In this document: piece by piece, positions 1-8,086 of the stretch
How positions within the stretch are numbered: position 1 is the first letter of the stretch
Layout of the letters: every line of letters begins with the position of its first letter
Assembly (NCBI RefSeq): GCF_000720635.1
Contig: NZ_JOCF01000016.1
Coordinates: 1 to 64,000, forward strand
Reading direction: 5' to 3'
DNA length: 64,000 bases
Source of the DNA: Streptomyces sp. NRRL WC-3742
Lineage (GTDB): Bacteria; Actinomycetota; Actinomycetes; Streptomycetales; Streptomycetaceae
Notes under the pieces: model-generated
Told to the model about the DNA's origin: nothing
Database searches by the model: none
What the model saw: the letters and a program-made list of their open reading frames with translations, nothing else
Program-made: the position numbers and the translations under genes

Positions 1-828
1 GCGCTGGTCGGGGGCTTTGGCGAGGGCGCGGGCGAGGACGGCTTCGACCGGGGTGGGGAGATCGGGGCGGTGTTCGTGGAGGGTGGGTGGGGGGTCGTTG
101 AGGTGGGCCCAGAGGAGGGCGAGGTCGCTCTCGCGGCGGAAGGGTGGGGTGCCGGCGAGGAGCTCGAAGACCACGCAGGCCAGGGCGTACTGGTCGCAGC
201 GCCCGTCGAGTGGTTTGCCGGAGATCTGTTCGGGGGCCGCGTAGTCGAGGGTGCCGACGATCTGGCCGACGCTGGTCAGGCCGCTCAGGGAGAGGGACTT
301 CTTGGTGAGCCCGAAGTCGGCCAGGTACAGGTGCTCGGGGTGTTCGCCGTCCGTTCCGGCGGCGACGAGGACGTTGCCGGGTTTGACGTCCCGGTGCACC
401 AGGCCGTGGGCGTGGGCGGCGTCGAGCGCGGAGGCGATCTGCAGGGTGAGGTCGGTGACCCGGTCGAGCGGGAGGGGGCCGGTGCGGGTCATGAGGGAGC
501 GCAGGTCCCCGCCCTCGACGTAGCGCATGGCGAGGTACAGGATGCCGTCCTGCTCGCCGGCGTCGAAGACCGGGACGATGTGGGGGTGGTCGATCGCGGC
601 GGCGGCCTCCGACTCGTGCATGAACCGTTTGCGGAAGACCTCGTTGCGCGCCAGTTCGGGGGCGAGCAGCTTGACGGCGACGCTGCGGCCGAGCCGCAGG
701 TCCTTGGCGCGGTAGACGACCGCCATGCCGCCGCGCCCGATCTCCTCCTCGAGCCGGTAGGCCGCGACGCGCCGCCCGACCAGTCCGGAGGGCAGGGCGG
801 CGGTGGCCGGGACTTCGGCGGCGCTCAC
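1..828 (-). CDS. Serine/threonine protein kinase (3' part outside window)
   Basis: This is a Hanks-type Ser/Thr kinase, of which 276 N-terminal codons are inside the window. The glycine loop GRGGMAVVY is at about residues 31-39 and the ATP lysine is K53 (AVKLL). The catalytic loop HRDVKPGN is at about 145-152 (D147, N152), followed by DFG and an APE-type segment. The start is GTG at 828, overlapping the stop of the upstream gene by 4 bp (GTGA). Only the catalytic domain is visible; whether a membrane helix or sensor domain follows cannot be seen. The gene lies in one minus-strand operon with a small protein and a double-FHA ABC transporter. FHA domains bind phosphothreonine, so that transporter is a natural substrate for this kinase. 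This parallels the PknF and Rv1747 pair of mycobacteria and is inference here. Confidence 0.9.
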   Translation of the reverse strand, partial: MSAAEVPATAALPSGLVGRRVAAYRLEEEIGRGGMAVVYRAKDLRLGRSVAVKLLAPELARNEVFRKRFMHESEAAAAIDHPHIVPVFDAGEQDGILYLAMRYVEGGDLRSLMTRTGPLPLDRVTDLTLQIASALDAAHAHGLVHRDVKPGNVLVAAGTDGEHPEHLYLADFGLTKKSLSLSGLTSVGQIVGTLDYAAPEQISGKPLDGRCDQYALACVVFELLAGTPPFRRESDLALLWAHLNDPPPTLHEHRPDLPTPVEAVLARALAKAPDQR

Positions 829-1352
829 GGCTCGCCCGCCTGGGTGGGCGCGTAGGCGCCGTCCCCACTCGGTGCGGGCGCGGCCGCGTACGGCTGGGAC
901 TGCAGTCCCTCGCCGTAGCTCCAGCGGTCCTGCGCGGGGTCGAAGACCCACACTCGCGGGCCGTCCAGCACCAGGCCCACCCGCAGCCCGCGCGTCCGCT
1001 CCCGGAAGGTGGACTGGTCGAGGCCGCCCGCCGCCAGGGCGTCCAGCAGGGCCCGGTAGCGGGCGAGGGCAGCCTCGACCTCGGCGAGGGCCGCGCGTGC
1101 GTCGGGGGTGGGCGCGGGGGCGCCGCCGGTCTCGGGCGGGGGCTGGGGGAGGAGGACCAGGAGGCGGCCGTCGACCCAGGTGGTCCAGCCGTTGGAGCAG
1201 AGCACCTGCGCCCAGTCGCCCTGGCGGGCGAGTACCCGTACGGGGAGCAGCTCGTCCAGCCGGGCGGAGGGCCGGGCGGGGTCCGGGGCCGCCCAGCTGG
1301 CCATCCCGCCCGGCGGGGCGACATGGCTTGGGCGGAATGCGAACTCGTCCAT
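825..1352 (-). CDS. Hypothetical protein with SH3-like N-terminal part
   Basis: I do not recognise a named family. The protein is 175 aa from ATG 1352; an in-frame GTG at 1364 would add four residues. After a disordered proline-rich start, residues of about 25-60 (LDELLPVRVLARQGDW...WVDGRLLV) read like a bacterial SH3-type beta barrel. A Pro/Ala linker follows, then a helical stretch and a short beta segment (VWVFDPAQDRWSYG). There is no signal peptide or membrane helix. It sits between the FHA-ABC transporter and the kinase, overlapping the kinase start by 4 bp, so it is co-translated with the kinase. An accessory role in the kinase-transporter module is the only contextual clue. Confidence 0.7.
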   Translation of the reverse strand: MDEFAFRPSHVAPPGGMASWAAPDPARPSARLDELLPVRVLARQGDWAQVLCSNGWTTWVDGRLLVLLPQPPPETGGAPAPTPDARAALAEVEAALARYRALLDALAAGGLDQSTFRERTRGLRVGLVLDGPRVWVFDPAQDRWSYGEGLQSQPYAAAPAPSGDGAYAPTQAGEP

Positions 1353-1394
1353 TGCTGGCTGCACTTCCTCGCTGCTCCTCCACTCTACCGGCGG

Positions 1395-1447
1395 GCCGAC
1401 AACCGGGGCTGTCGCCGAACCGGGGCCATCGCCGAACCGGGACTACC
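1395..1447. repeat. Three tandem copies of a 17-19 bp unit across the FHA-ABC stop codon
   Basis: Three tandem units of the form GCCGA(CA)ACCGGGR + CTRYC run 1395-1413, 1414-1430 and 1431-1447. The last copy spans the stop codon of the FHA-ABC gene, whose CDS ends at 1443. I see no hairpin typical of a terminator in the unit itself. Confidence 0.7.
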
Positions 1448-3842
1448 GCCGCATGATGGCGGGCTCGTGCCGCCGCAGCAGGGCCAGGACGAGCAGCCCG
1501 TACGCCGCCGAGAGCACGGGGAGCACGGCGATGCTGACCAGCCAGCCGGTGCGCTCGTGGCGGAACATCGGGTCGGCGGTGATCGCGGTCGGGAACACGG
1601 TGTGCAGTTCGACCGTGCGGGCCATCGCCGACAGGCCCCAGCGGGAGGGGATCAGCCAGGCGAACTGCTCGAGGCCGGGCACGCCGTGCAGTTTCAGCAT
1701 CAGCCCGCTGAAGACGATCTGCACCACGGACAGCAGCACGAGCAGCGGCATGGTGGCCTCCTCCTTGTCCACGAGGGCGGAGACGACCAGGCCGAGCATC
1801 ATCGCCGAGAAGGCGAGCAGCGCCACCGCGATGATCAGCTCGGGCAGTTGGGGCATCACCACGCCGGTGGGCACCGCGAAGGAGAGGTTCACCCCGGCGA
1901 GGCCGACCACCGTCAGCACGGCGGCCTGCGCGACGGTGACGGCGCCCAGCACCACCACCTTGGAGACCAGGTAGGCCGATCTGGAGAGCCCGACCACCCG
2001 CTCCCGCCGGTAGATGGCGCGCTCCTTGACCAGCTCGCGCACCGAGTTGGCGGAGCCGGTCAGCAGGCCGCCGATGCAGAGGGTGAGCAGGCAGTTGACG
2101 GCGTTGTCGGGGGACAGGCGCGAGCCGGCCATGGCCCGGCACATCAGGCCGATGACGAAGGGCAGTACGACCATGATGGTGAGGAAGAGCCGGTCGGCGG
2201 CCAGGACGGAGGTGTACCGGCGCACCAGGGTGCTGAGTTGGGAGAACCAGCCCTGGGGCTTCTCGCGCCCGATCACCGGCAGTGACGAGGCGAGGGGCGG
2301 GGCGAGGGGCGGGGCGAGCGGCGAGGCGAATGGCGGGGAGACGGGCGGGGTGACGGGCGGAGCCGCCTCGGCCGCCACGTACCGCCCGTACTGCGGGGAG
2401 GCGCGGAAGCGCTGCTGCCAGGCGGCGTGCTCCTCGTTCTCGAACGCCTCGAAGGCTTCCGGCCACTCCTCGAACCCGAAGTAGCCGAGCGCCTCGCCCG
2501 GCGGCCCGTAGTAGGCGGTGCGCCCGCCCGGGGCCAGGACCAGCAGCCGGTCGCAGACGTTCAGGCTCAGCACGCTGTGCGTCACCACGACCACCGTGCG
2601 TCCGTCGTCGGCGAGCCCGCGCAGCATGTGCATCACGGAGCGTTCCATGCCCGGGTCGAGCCCGGAGGTCGGCTCGTCCAGGAACAGCAGCGAGGGCTTG
2701 GTGAGCAGCTCCAGGGCGACGCTGACGCGTTTGCGCTGGCCGCCGGAGAGGCTGGAGATCACCTGGTCGGTCCGGCTGCTCAGGCCCAGCTCGCCGATCA
2801 CCTCGTCGACGCGGGCCTCGCGCTCGTGCCGGGCGGTGTCGCCCGGGAAGCGCAGTTCGGCGGCGTAGGCGAGGGCGCGGCGCACGGTGAGCTGGGTGTG
2901 CAGGATGTCGTCCTGCGGCACGAGGCCGATGCGGCGGCGCAGCTCGGCGTAGTCGCGGTACAGGTCGCGTCCGTCGTAGAGCACCGTGCCCTCGTCGGCG
3001 GGGCGCAGCCCGGTGAGGGCGTTGAGCAGGGTGGACTTTCCGGCGCCGCTGGGGCCGGCGACGGCGAGCAGCGCCTTCTCGGCGAGCGGGAAGCTGACGT
3101 CGTCGAGCAGTACCCGGTGGTCGGGGCCGACGCGCACCACGAGGTGCTGCACGTCGAGGGAGATCTCGCCGGTGTCGGTGTACTCGACGAGTCGGCCGTC
3201 GTCGAGGCAGAGGGCGGAGTGGCCGATACCGACGATGTCGGCCGGGCCGACGGGGGCCCGCTGGACGGGGCGGCCGTTGAGGTAGGTGCCGTTGTGGCTG
3301 TTCAGGTCGACGATCTCGTGGCCGCCGTCCGGCAGTTCGCGCAGTTCGGCGTGGTGGCGGGAGACGACCAGGTCGTCCAGGACGAGGTCGTTGTCGGGGG
3401 AGCGGCCGATCCGCACGGCGCGCCCGGGCAGTTCCAGGACGGAGCTGGGGCGGCGGAAGGTGCTGGAGGACTGCGGGGCGAGCAGGGAGGTCCGCGCGTC
3501 CGGGTCGGAGCGGGGCAGGCCCGCGAAGGTCGCGGAGGGGCCGGTGGCCGGGTCCCCGAACCGCAGGCTGGTGCCGGGGCCGACGTCCTCGCCGGTGACG
3601 CGCTGCCCGTGGTCGTAGGTTCCGTTGGTGCTGCCGACGTCCTCGAGGCGCCAGTGGTCGTCCACGGCGTGCAGTACCGCGTGGTGCCAGGAGACCCGGG
3701 GGTCGGGCAGGACGATCTCGCCGGTCGGATCTCGGCCGAGGTGGTAGGCGCGGCTCGGATCGATCAGCCGTGACCCGGTCTCGGTGACCAGGACGAGGGG
3801 CGGCGCGGTGGGTGCGCCCGGGCGCTCTCCCATGCCGAGCAT
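1443..3842 (-). CDS. ABC transporter with two FHA domains fused to an ABC-2 membrane domain
   Basis: The product is 799 aa from ATG 3842; an ATG nine bases downstream is an alternative. Domains in order are FHA 1 (about 10-110, with SWHHA and STNGT), FHA 2 (about 135-215, with IGRSPDND, SRHHAEL and NSHNGT), an ABC ATPase (about 230-460) and an ABC-2 permease (about 560-799, several hydrophobic helices). The ATPase has Walker A GPSGAGKST, signature SGGQRKRV and Walker B LLFLDEPTSG. A Pro/Ala-rich linker of APPL-like repeats joins the ATPase and permease. The architecture is that of Rv1747-type transporters, which are phosphorylated by a cognate Ser/Thr kinase and bind partners through FHA. The kinase gene two positions downstream fits this. 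The substrate is unknown; a cell-envelope lipid or glycolipid is proposed for mycobacterial relatives. Confidence 0.93.
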   Translation of the reverse strand: MLGMGERPGAPTAPPLVLVTETGSRLIDPSRAYHLGRDPTGEIVLPDPRVSWHHAVLHAVDDHWRLEDVGSTNGTYDHGQRVTGEDVGPGTSLRFGDPATGPSATFAGLPRSDPDARTSLLAPQSSSTFRRPSSVLELPGRAVRIGRSPDNDLVLDDLVVSRHHAELRELPDGGHEIVDLNSHNGTYLNGRPVQRAPVGPADIVGIGHSALCLDDGRLVEYTDTGEISLDVQHLVVRVGPDHRVLLDDVSFPLAEKALLAVAGPSGAGKSTLLNALTGLRPADEGTVLYDGRDLYRDYAELRRRIGLVPQDDILHTQLTVRRALAYAAELRFPGDTARHEREARVDEVIGELGLSSRTDQVISSLSGGQRKRVSVALELLTKPSLLFLDEPTSGLDPGMERSVMHMLRGLADDGRTVVVVTHSVLSLNVCDRLLVLAPGGRTAYYGPPGEALGYFGFEEWPEAFEAFENEEHAAWQQRFRASPQYGRYVAAEAAPPVTPPVSPPFASPLAPPLAPPLASSLPVIGREKPQGWFSQLSTLVRRYTSVLAADRLFLTIMVVLPFVIGLMCRAMAGSRLSPDNAVNCLLTLCIGGLLTGSANSVRELVKERAIYRRERVVGLSRSAYLVSKVVVLGAVTVAQAAVLTVVGLAGVNLSFAVPTGVVMPQLPELIIAVALLAFSAMMLGLVVSALVDKEEATMPLLVLLSVVQIVFSGLMLKLHGVPGLEQFAWLIPSRWGLSAMARTVELHTVFPTAITADPMFRHERTGWLVSIAVLPVLSAAYGLLVLALLRRHEPAIMRR

Positions 3843-3979
3843 TCTAGTTCCGGACCGTGTGCTCCGCGCATCGGACCGGATTGCTCCGGATCGTGGATTG
3901 GACTGGACCACCTGCTCGGCGCGGCACTATCGTTCGGCGTGCCCGCCGCCGGCGTCTCGATCACTTGGGGACGGAACTC

Positions 3980-5329
3980 ATGAGCATCTGGCCGCAGTTG
4001 AGCCGTCGCCGGATCGTCAGGGCCGGGCATGCCACCGGCCGGGAGCTGCGCTGCGGGCTGATGGACACGATGCTCGCGGACCTCTCCGTCTCCGTCGTCC
4101 TCTACTTCGAGCGCCCGCTGGACGAGGACCGGCTCGCCGAGGGCCTGGCCCTCGCCCTGGAGCGGGTCCCGGTGTTCGCCGGACGGCTGCGCACCGAGGG
4201 GGAGCAGCTGACGGCCGTCTGCGACGACACCGGCGTGCCGCTGGACGTCTACGCCGTCGAGGGCACCCTCGCCGAGGCCATGGGCCGGGCCACCGCGACC
4301 GGCTCCGAACTCGTCGACCCGGTGGACGCCCGCGCCGCCCGCCTCGGCGGCCTCCCGCTGCTCACCGTCCGCCTCACCCGCACCTCGGACGGCGGGACGG
4401 TCCTCGGCTGCTCCTGGCACCACGCGATCGGGGACCTGCAGAGCTTCATGCTGCTGATGCGCGCCTGGTCGGCGGCCGTCGAGGGCGAGCTGCTTCCGGA
4501 GGCCGAACTCGTCGACGACCAGGACGCGTTGCTGCACTCCGTGCTCCCGGAGAAGGACTGCGGCCGGCCCGGCTTCCGGCTGCCCACGGCCGCCGAGGCG
4601 CAGTTGCTGGCGAACGAGGTGGCCTTCGCGCCGCGCGCCAACCGGATCGTGCAGGTGCTCCTCACCGAGGACGAAGTGCGCCGGATGCGGGAGGAGTTCA
4701 GCGCCAAGGCCGGGCGCAGGCTCTCCTCGGGGGACGTGGTCTGCGCCCATCTGATCAGCACCCTGCGGGAGTTGGACGAGGACGAGGCCGAGCGGATGGT
4801 CACCGTCCCGGTCAACGCCCGCCGCTGGCTGGGCCTTTCACCCGCCCTGGTGGGCAACCTGCTGAGCGAGGTGCACCTGCCGCACCGGCCCGGGGACGGG
4901 GCGGCGGCGCTGGCGGCCGCGCTGCGTACGGCGGTGGAGGAGTTTCCGGCCGAGCACCTCAACCTGCGCGCCAACCTGGCCTTCCTCGCCGCGGCGGGCC
5001 GCTCCCGGATGGCCGACTGCGTGCCGCTGGGCTTCGACCCGGCGGCGCGCCGCTTCAGCTTCTCCAACTGGAGCCGCTTCGGCGCGTACGGCATCACCTT
5101 CCAGGGGCAGCGGCCGGTGCTGTTCAGTCCGGCGGCCAACTTCCCCGTCCCGTGGGTGTGCTGGACGGTGGAGGGTTTCGACGGCCGGGGCTTCCTGTGC
5201 ACGGTGGTGCTGCCGGCCAGGCTCGCGGCCCGGGCGCGCGGGGTGCAGGGCCGGGCGGCCCTGCACCGCTACCGGGCGGCGGCCGACGCGCTGCCCGCGA
5301 CGGCCGCCCTGGTGCCCAGGATCATCTGA
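3980..5329 (+). CDS. BAHD-like acyltransferase (transferase family)
   Basis: The protein is 449 aa from ATG 3980, preceded by GGGGACGG. The HHxxxD catalytic motif is H147-H148-A-I-G-D152 in GCSWHHAIGD. A late segment (NWSRFGAYGITF, about 365-380) sits where plant and fungal acyltransferases carry DFGWG, which here is degenerate. This fits the PF02458 fold, which moves an acyl group from CoA or a carrier onto an alcohol or amine. The gene is alone on its strand, divergent from the FHA-ABC operon and convergent with the biosynthetic operon. The likely role is a late acylation in the cluster, with acceptor and donor unknown. It could instead be the last gene outside the cluster, but primary metabolism rarely uses this family in actinomycetes. 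Confidence 0.8.
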   Translation: MSIWPQLSRRRIVRAGHATGRELRCGLMDTMLADLSVSVVLYFERPLDEDRLAEGLALALERVPVFAGRLRTEGEQLTAVCDDTGVPLDVYAVEGTLAEAMGRATATGSELVDPVDARAARLGGLPLLTVRLTRTSDGGTVLGCSWHHAIGDLQSFMLLMRAWSAAVEGELLPEAELVDDQDALLHSVLPEKDCGRPGFRLPTAAEAQLLANEVAFAPRANRIVQVLLTEDEVRRMREEFSAKAGRRLSSGDVVCAHLISTLRELDEDEAERMVTVPVNARRWLGLSPALVGNLLSEVHLPHRPGDGAAALAAALRTAVEEFPAEHLNLRANLAFLAAAGRSRMADCVPLGFDPAARRFSFSNWSRFGAYGITFQGQRPVLFSPAANFPVPWVCWTVEGFDGRGFLCTVVLPARLAARARGVQGRAALHRYRAAADALPATAALVPRII

Positions 5330-5345
5330 CGCGAGGTCGAAACCG

Positions 5346-6131
5346 TCAGAACGACTGCTCGATCGCCGTCCAGAGCCGCAGCCGGGCCTCCAGCGCGAGC
5401 TGGACGGTCTCGGCGCAGGACTCCCACTTGGCCCGGTCGTCGCCGCACAGGTCGATCAGCATCTGCATGGCCATCGGGGTGTGCTGCTCGCCGTCCACCT
5501 CGATGTGGCGGGCCAGGTAGTCCTTGAAGACGGTGAGCACGCCGTCCGGGTCCGGGATCCCGACAACCTGGGTGAACATCTCCGGGATCAGGTCCTCGCG
5601 GCCGAAGGCGAACGCGGCGGCCCGGCAGTGCACCGGCGCGTCCTCGACGATCGACCAGGTGGTGGTCGTGAAGTCGACGGCGGCCTGGGGCACCTCGGCG
5701 GCCTTCAGGGCCAGCGGGACGGCGCTGCCGGAGCCCAGCTGGGCCAGGAACTCCGCCATCGGGGCCGGGTCGGCCCCGGCCTGGCGCATGCCCTCGACGT
5801 ACAGCTCGAAGTGGCTGGTGTAGCCCTCGCCGAGCTCGTCGCTCTCCTCGACCAGCACGATCTCGTTGATCAGCCGGCGGCTGGCGGTCGGGCCGTTCGG
5901 CACCCAGGGGACCTCGACGCAGGTGAGGTCGCGCTGGAGGCTCTTCAGCAGCGACATGAAGTCCCAGACTGCGAAGACGTGGCTGTTCAGGAAGGTGCGG
6001 ACGCGGTCGATGCTGGTCAGCCCGTGGTAGACGGAGTGGCCGACGACCTCGCGGCGCAGCGGGTCGATGGCCTGCTGGAGGCTGGTCAGGCCGGGGTGGC
6101 TGCGGTCCCAGTGGTAACGGTTGGTGGACAA
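5346..6131 (-). CDS. DUF3050 protein, heme-oxygenase-like helical fold
   Basis: The product is 261 aa, all-helical in appearance and close in length to the DUF3050 family. Conserved features seen include [14 protein letters not shown], the pattern [13 protein letters not shown]...YTSHFELY (E and H), [13 protein letters not shown], and [14 protein letters not shown] near the C-terminus (E/D...H). These acidic and histidine positions resemble the metal-ligand pattern of heme-oxygenase-like diiron oxidases, so an oxidative tailoring role is a fair guess. The reaction is unknown and I do not claim the metal. It is the last gene of the twelve-gene minus-strand operon, 9 bp after the E1 beta stop. 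Confidence 0.75.
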   Translation of the reverse strand: MSTNRYHWDRSHPGLTSLQQAIDPLRREVVGHSVYHGLTSIDRVRTFLNSHVFAVWDFMSLLKSLQRDLTCVEVPWVPNGPTASRRLINEIVLVEESDELGEGYTSHFELYVEGMRQAGADPAPMAEFLAQLGSGSAVPLALKAAEVPQAAVDFTTTTWSIVEDAPVHCRAAAFAFGREDLIPEMFTQVVGIPDPDGVLTVFKDYLARHIEVDGEQHTPMAMQMLIDLCGDDRAKWESCAETVQLALEARLRLWTAIEQSF

Positions 6132-6140
6132 CTCGGCTCC

Positions 6141-7109
6141 TTAGGTGTGCTTGAGGACGGCGTGCAGCGCGTGGCGCAGCTGCTCGCGGGAGGGCTGTAG
6201 GGCGCGGTCGAGCGCGGGGGCGAAGGGCAGGACGGCGCCGTCGGGGCGGGTGATGCGCCGGGGCGGGGCGACCAGGCGCATCTCCTCGGCGGCGGTGGCC
6301 AGCAGTTCGGCGGCGAAGCCGCAGCTGCGGTTGGAGTCGTCGAGGACCACCAGGCGGCCGGTGCGCTCCAGGGAGGCGGCGAGGGCCTCCCGGTCGAAGG
6401 GGTACAGGGTGCGCGGGTCCAGCACCTCGACGGAGATCTCGGGTGCCAGCTCCTCGGCGACGGCGAGCGCGTCGTGGACGAGGTGGCCGACCGCGACCAC
6501 GGTGACGTCCGTGCCCGGGCGGTGGATGCGGGCGCGGCCGAGCGGGATCGGCTCCAGCTCCCAGGTGACGGTCTCGCGTACGGGCAGGGCGGCGGCGGGG
6601 GCGAAGACCACCACCGGGTCCTCGTCGCGGATCGCCGAGCGCAGCAGCCCGTAGGCGTCCGTCGGGGTGGCGGGCACCACGGTCTTCATCCCGGCGTGGG
6701 CGAAGAGGCTGTACGGGTGGTCCGAGTGCTGCCCGGCCCAGCCGTCCCGCGAGCCGGAGCCGGGCACCAGGCAGGTGATCGGCACGGACGCCTGGCCGCC
6801 GGTCATGAGCGAGAACTTGTGTGCCTGGTTGACGAGTTGCTCGAATACCAGGAACAGCAGCGAGGGGATCTGGAACTCCAGGACGGGCCGGCGCCCGGCC
6901 AGGGCGGCGCCGATCGCCATGGAGGTGAACGCCTGCTCGGAGAGCGGGGTGTCGACGATCCGCTCGGCGCCGAAGCGGTCCAGCAGGCCCAGGGTGGGGC
7001 CGGCCATCCCGGCGCCGATGTCCTCGCCGAAGACGCACACCGCCGGGTCGTCGGCGAGTTCGTCGGCGAGGGCCCGGTTGAGGGCCTTGGTGTAGGAGAG
7101 TCTGGTCAC
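6141..7109 (-). CDS. Thiamine-dependent 2-oxoacid dehydrogenase E1, beta subunit
   Basis: The protein is 322 aa from GTG 7109, overlapping the alpha subunit stop by 4 bp. It carries the transketolase-type pyrimidine-binding part (ALADELADDPAVCVFGED near the start, then DTPLSEQAF) and the C-terminal domain with LDPRTLYPFD and LVVLDDSNRSCG. It should pair with the adjacent alpha subunit to decarboxylate a 2-oxo acid on thiamine diphosphate. No E2 lipoyl acyltransferase or E3 gene is present in the window. With Hmo making an arylglyoxylate, candidate substrates are (hydroxy)phenylglyoxylate or (hydroxy)phenylpyruvate. This resembles the PglB/PglC pair used for phenylglycine in pristinamycin producers. 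The substrate is inference; the subunit call is secure. Confidence 0.92.
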   Translation of the reverse strand: MTRLSYTKALNRALADELADDPAVCVFGEDIGAGMAGPTLGLLDRFGAERIVDTPLSEQAFTSMAIGAALAGRRPVLEFQIPSLLFLVFEQLVNQAHKFSLMTGGQASVPITCLVPGSGSRDGWAGQHSDHPYSLFAHAGMKTVVPATPTDAYGLLRSAIRDEDPVVVFAPAAALPVRETVTWELEPIPLGRARIHRPGTDVTVVAVGHLVHDALAVAEELAPEISVEVLDPRTLYPFDREALAASLERTGRLVVLDDSNRSCGFAAELLATAAEEMRLVAPPRRITRPDGAVLPFAPALDRALQPSREQLRHALHAVLKHT

Positions 7110-8086
7110 GCCGTCGCCCCCGCCCGGGGGCGCAGCCCGTCCGCGTACAGGTGGTCCAGCGCCCCGGCCGGGTCGGGGTGCGGCGAGGCGAGGGCGAACT
7201 CCTCGGCCCTGCCCAGCAGTTCGGCGACCTCCCGGTCGATGGCCCCGACGGCGGCGGCCTCGAGCAGGGCGGCGGCGCGGGGGAGCGGGTCCTGGTCGCG
7301 CCAGGCTTCGACCTCCTCGGGGGTGCGGTAGCGCAGTTTCATCCTGCGTTCCATGGTGTGGTGGCCCTCGTAGCGGTAGGTGCGGCACTCCAGGAACCCG
7401 GGGCCGCCGCCGTCCGCCGCCCGCTGGACGGCGCGCAGCGCGGCGGCCCGTACGGCCTCCACGTCCATGCCGTCGACCCGTTCGGCGGGGATGCCGAAGG
7501 CTTCGGCGCGGCCGGTGGCGCTGCCGGCCACGGCGGTGGCGGCGGGCAGGGTGGTGGCGTAGCCGTTGTTCTCGCAGACGAAGACCACCGGCAGGCGCCA
7601 CATCGCGGCGAGGTTGAGCGACTCCAGCAGGACGCCCTGGTTGAGCGCGCCGTCGCCGAAGAAGGAGACGGCGACGGCGCTGGTGCGGGCCTGGCGGGCG
7701 GCCCAGGCGGCGCCGACCGCGATCGGGGCTCCGGCGCCGACGATGCCGTTGGCGCCGAGGATGCCGAGCCCGAGGTCGGCGGCGTGCATGGAGCCGCCCC
7801 GGCCGCGGTTCAACCCGTCGACGCGGCCCGCGAGTTCGGCGAGCAGCCGGTCGGGGGCCACGCCCCGGGCGAGGACGTGGCCGTGGCCGCGGTGGGTGCT
7901 GGTGAGGGTGTCGGCCGGGCCGAGCGCCGAGCAGACGCCGACCGCGACGGCCTCCTGGCCGATGTACGGGTGGATGCCGCCGGGGATCGCCCCGGCCCTG
8001 ACCAGGGCGAGTGCCAGTTCCTCGAAGCCGCGGATCAGCCGCAGCATCCGGTAGCGCTCGCCGGGGGAGTCGAGGGGTGCGGTCAC
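7106..8086 (-). CDS. Thiamine-dependent 2-oxoacid dehydrogenase E1, alpha subunit
   Basis: The protein is 326 aa from GTG 8086. The thiamine diphosphate motif begins at GDG (about 144) and ends at ENN (about 172-174), the spacing expected for GDGx(24-27)NN. HRGHG and the RGRGGSMH segment typical of E1 alpha are also present, together with a TYRYEGHHTME segment where regulatory serine loops lie in the family. It overlaps the PhyH gene upstream and the beta subunit downstream by 4 bp each, so the three are translationally coupled. Without a nearby E2, the acyl group may be handed to housekeeping E2 or directly to a cluster carrier protein. Which of these happens cannot be read from sequence. 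Confidence 0.93.
   Translation of the reverse strand: MTAPLDSPGERYRMLRLIRGFEELALALVRAGAIPGGIHPYIGQEAVAVGVCSALGPADTLTSTHRGHGHVLARGVAPDRLLAELAGRVDGLNRGRGGSMHAADLGLGILGANGIVGAGAPIAVGAAWAARQARTSAVAVSFFGDGALNQGVLLESLNLAAMWRLPVVFVCENNGYATTLPAATAVAGSATGRAEAFGIPAERVDGMDVEAVRAAALRAVQRAADGGGPGFLECRTYRYEGHHTMERRMKLRYRTPEEVEAWRDQDPLPRAAALLEAAAVGAIDREVAELLGRAEEFALASPHPDPAGALDHLYADGLRPRAGATA

Noticed and set aside
70..855. Long plus-strand open frames over minus-strand genes at several places (e.g. 70-855, 2427-3773, 11287-13125)
   Set aside because: They are antisense shadows caused by high GC codon bias; their translations are low-complexity and match no family.
5330..5348. TGACG...CGTCA inverted repeat as terminator between the acyltransferase and DUF3050 genes
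   Set aside because: A 5-bp stem with a 12-base A/G-rich loop is too weak to support a terminator call.
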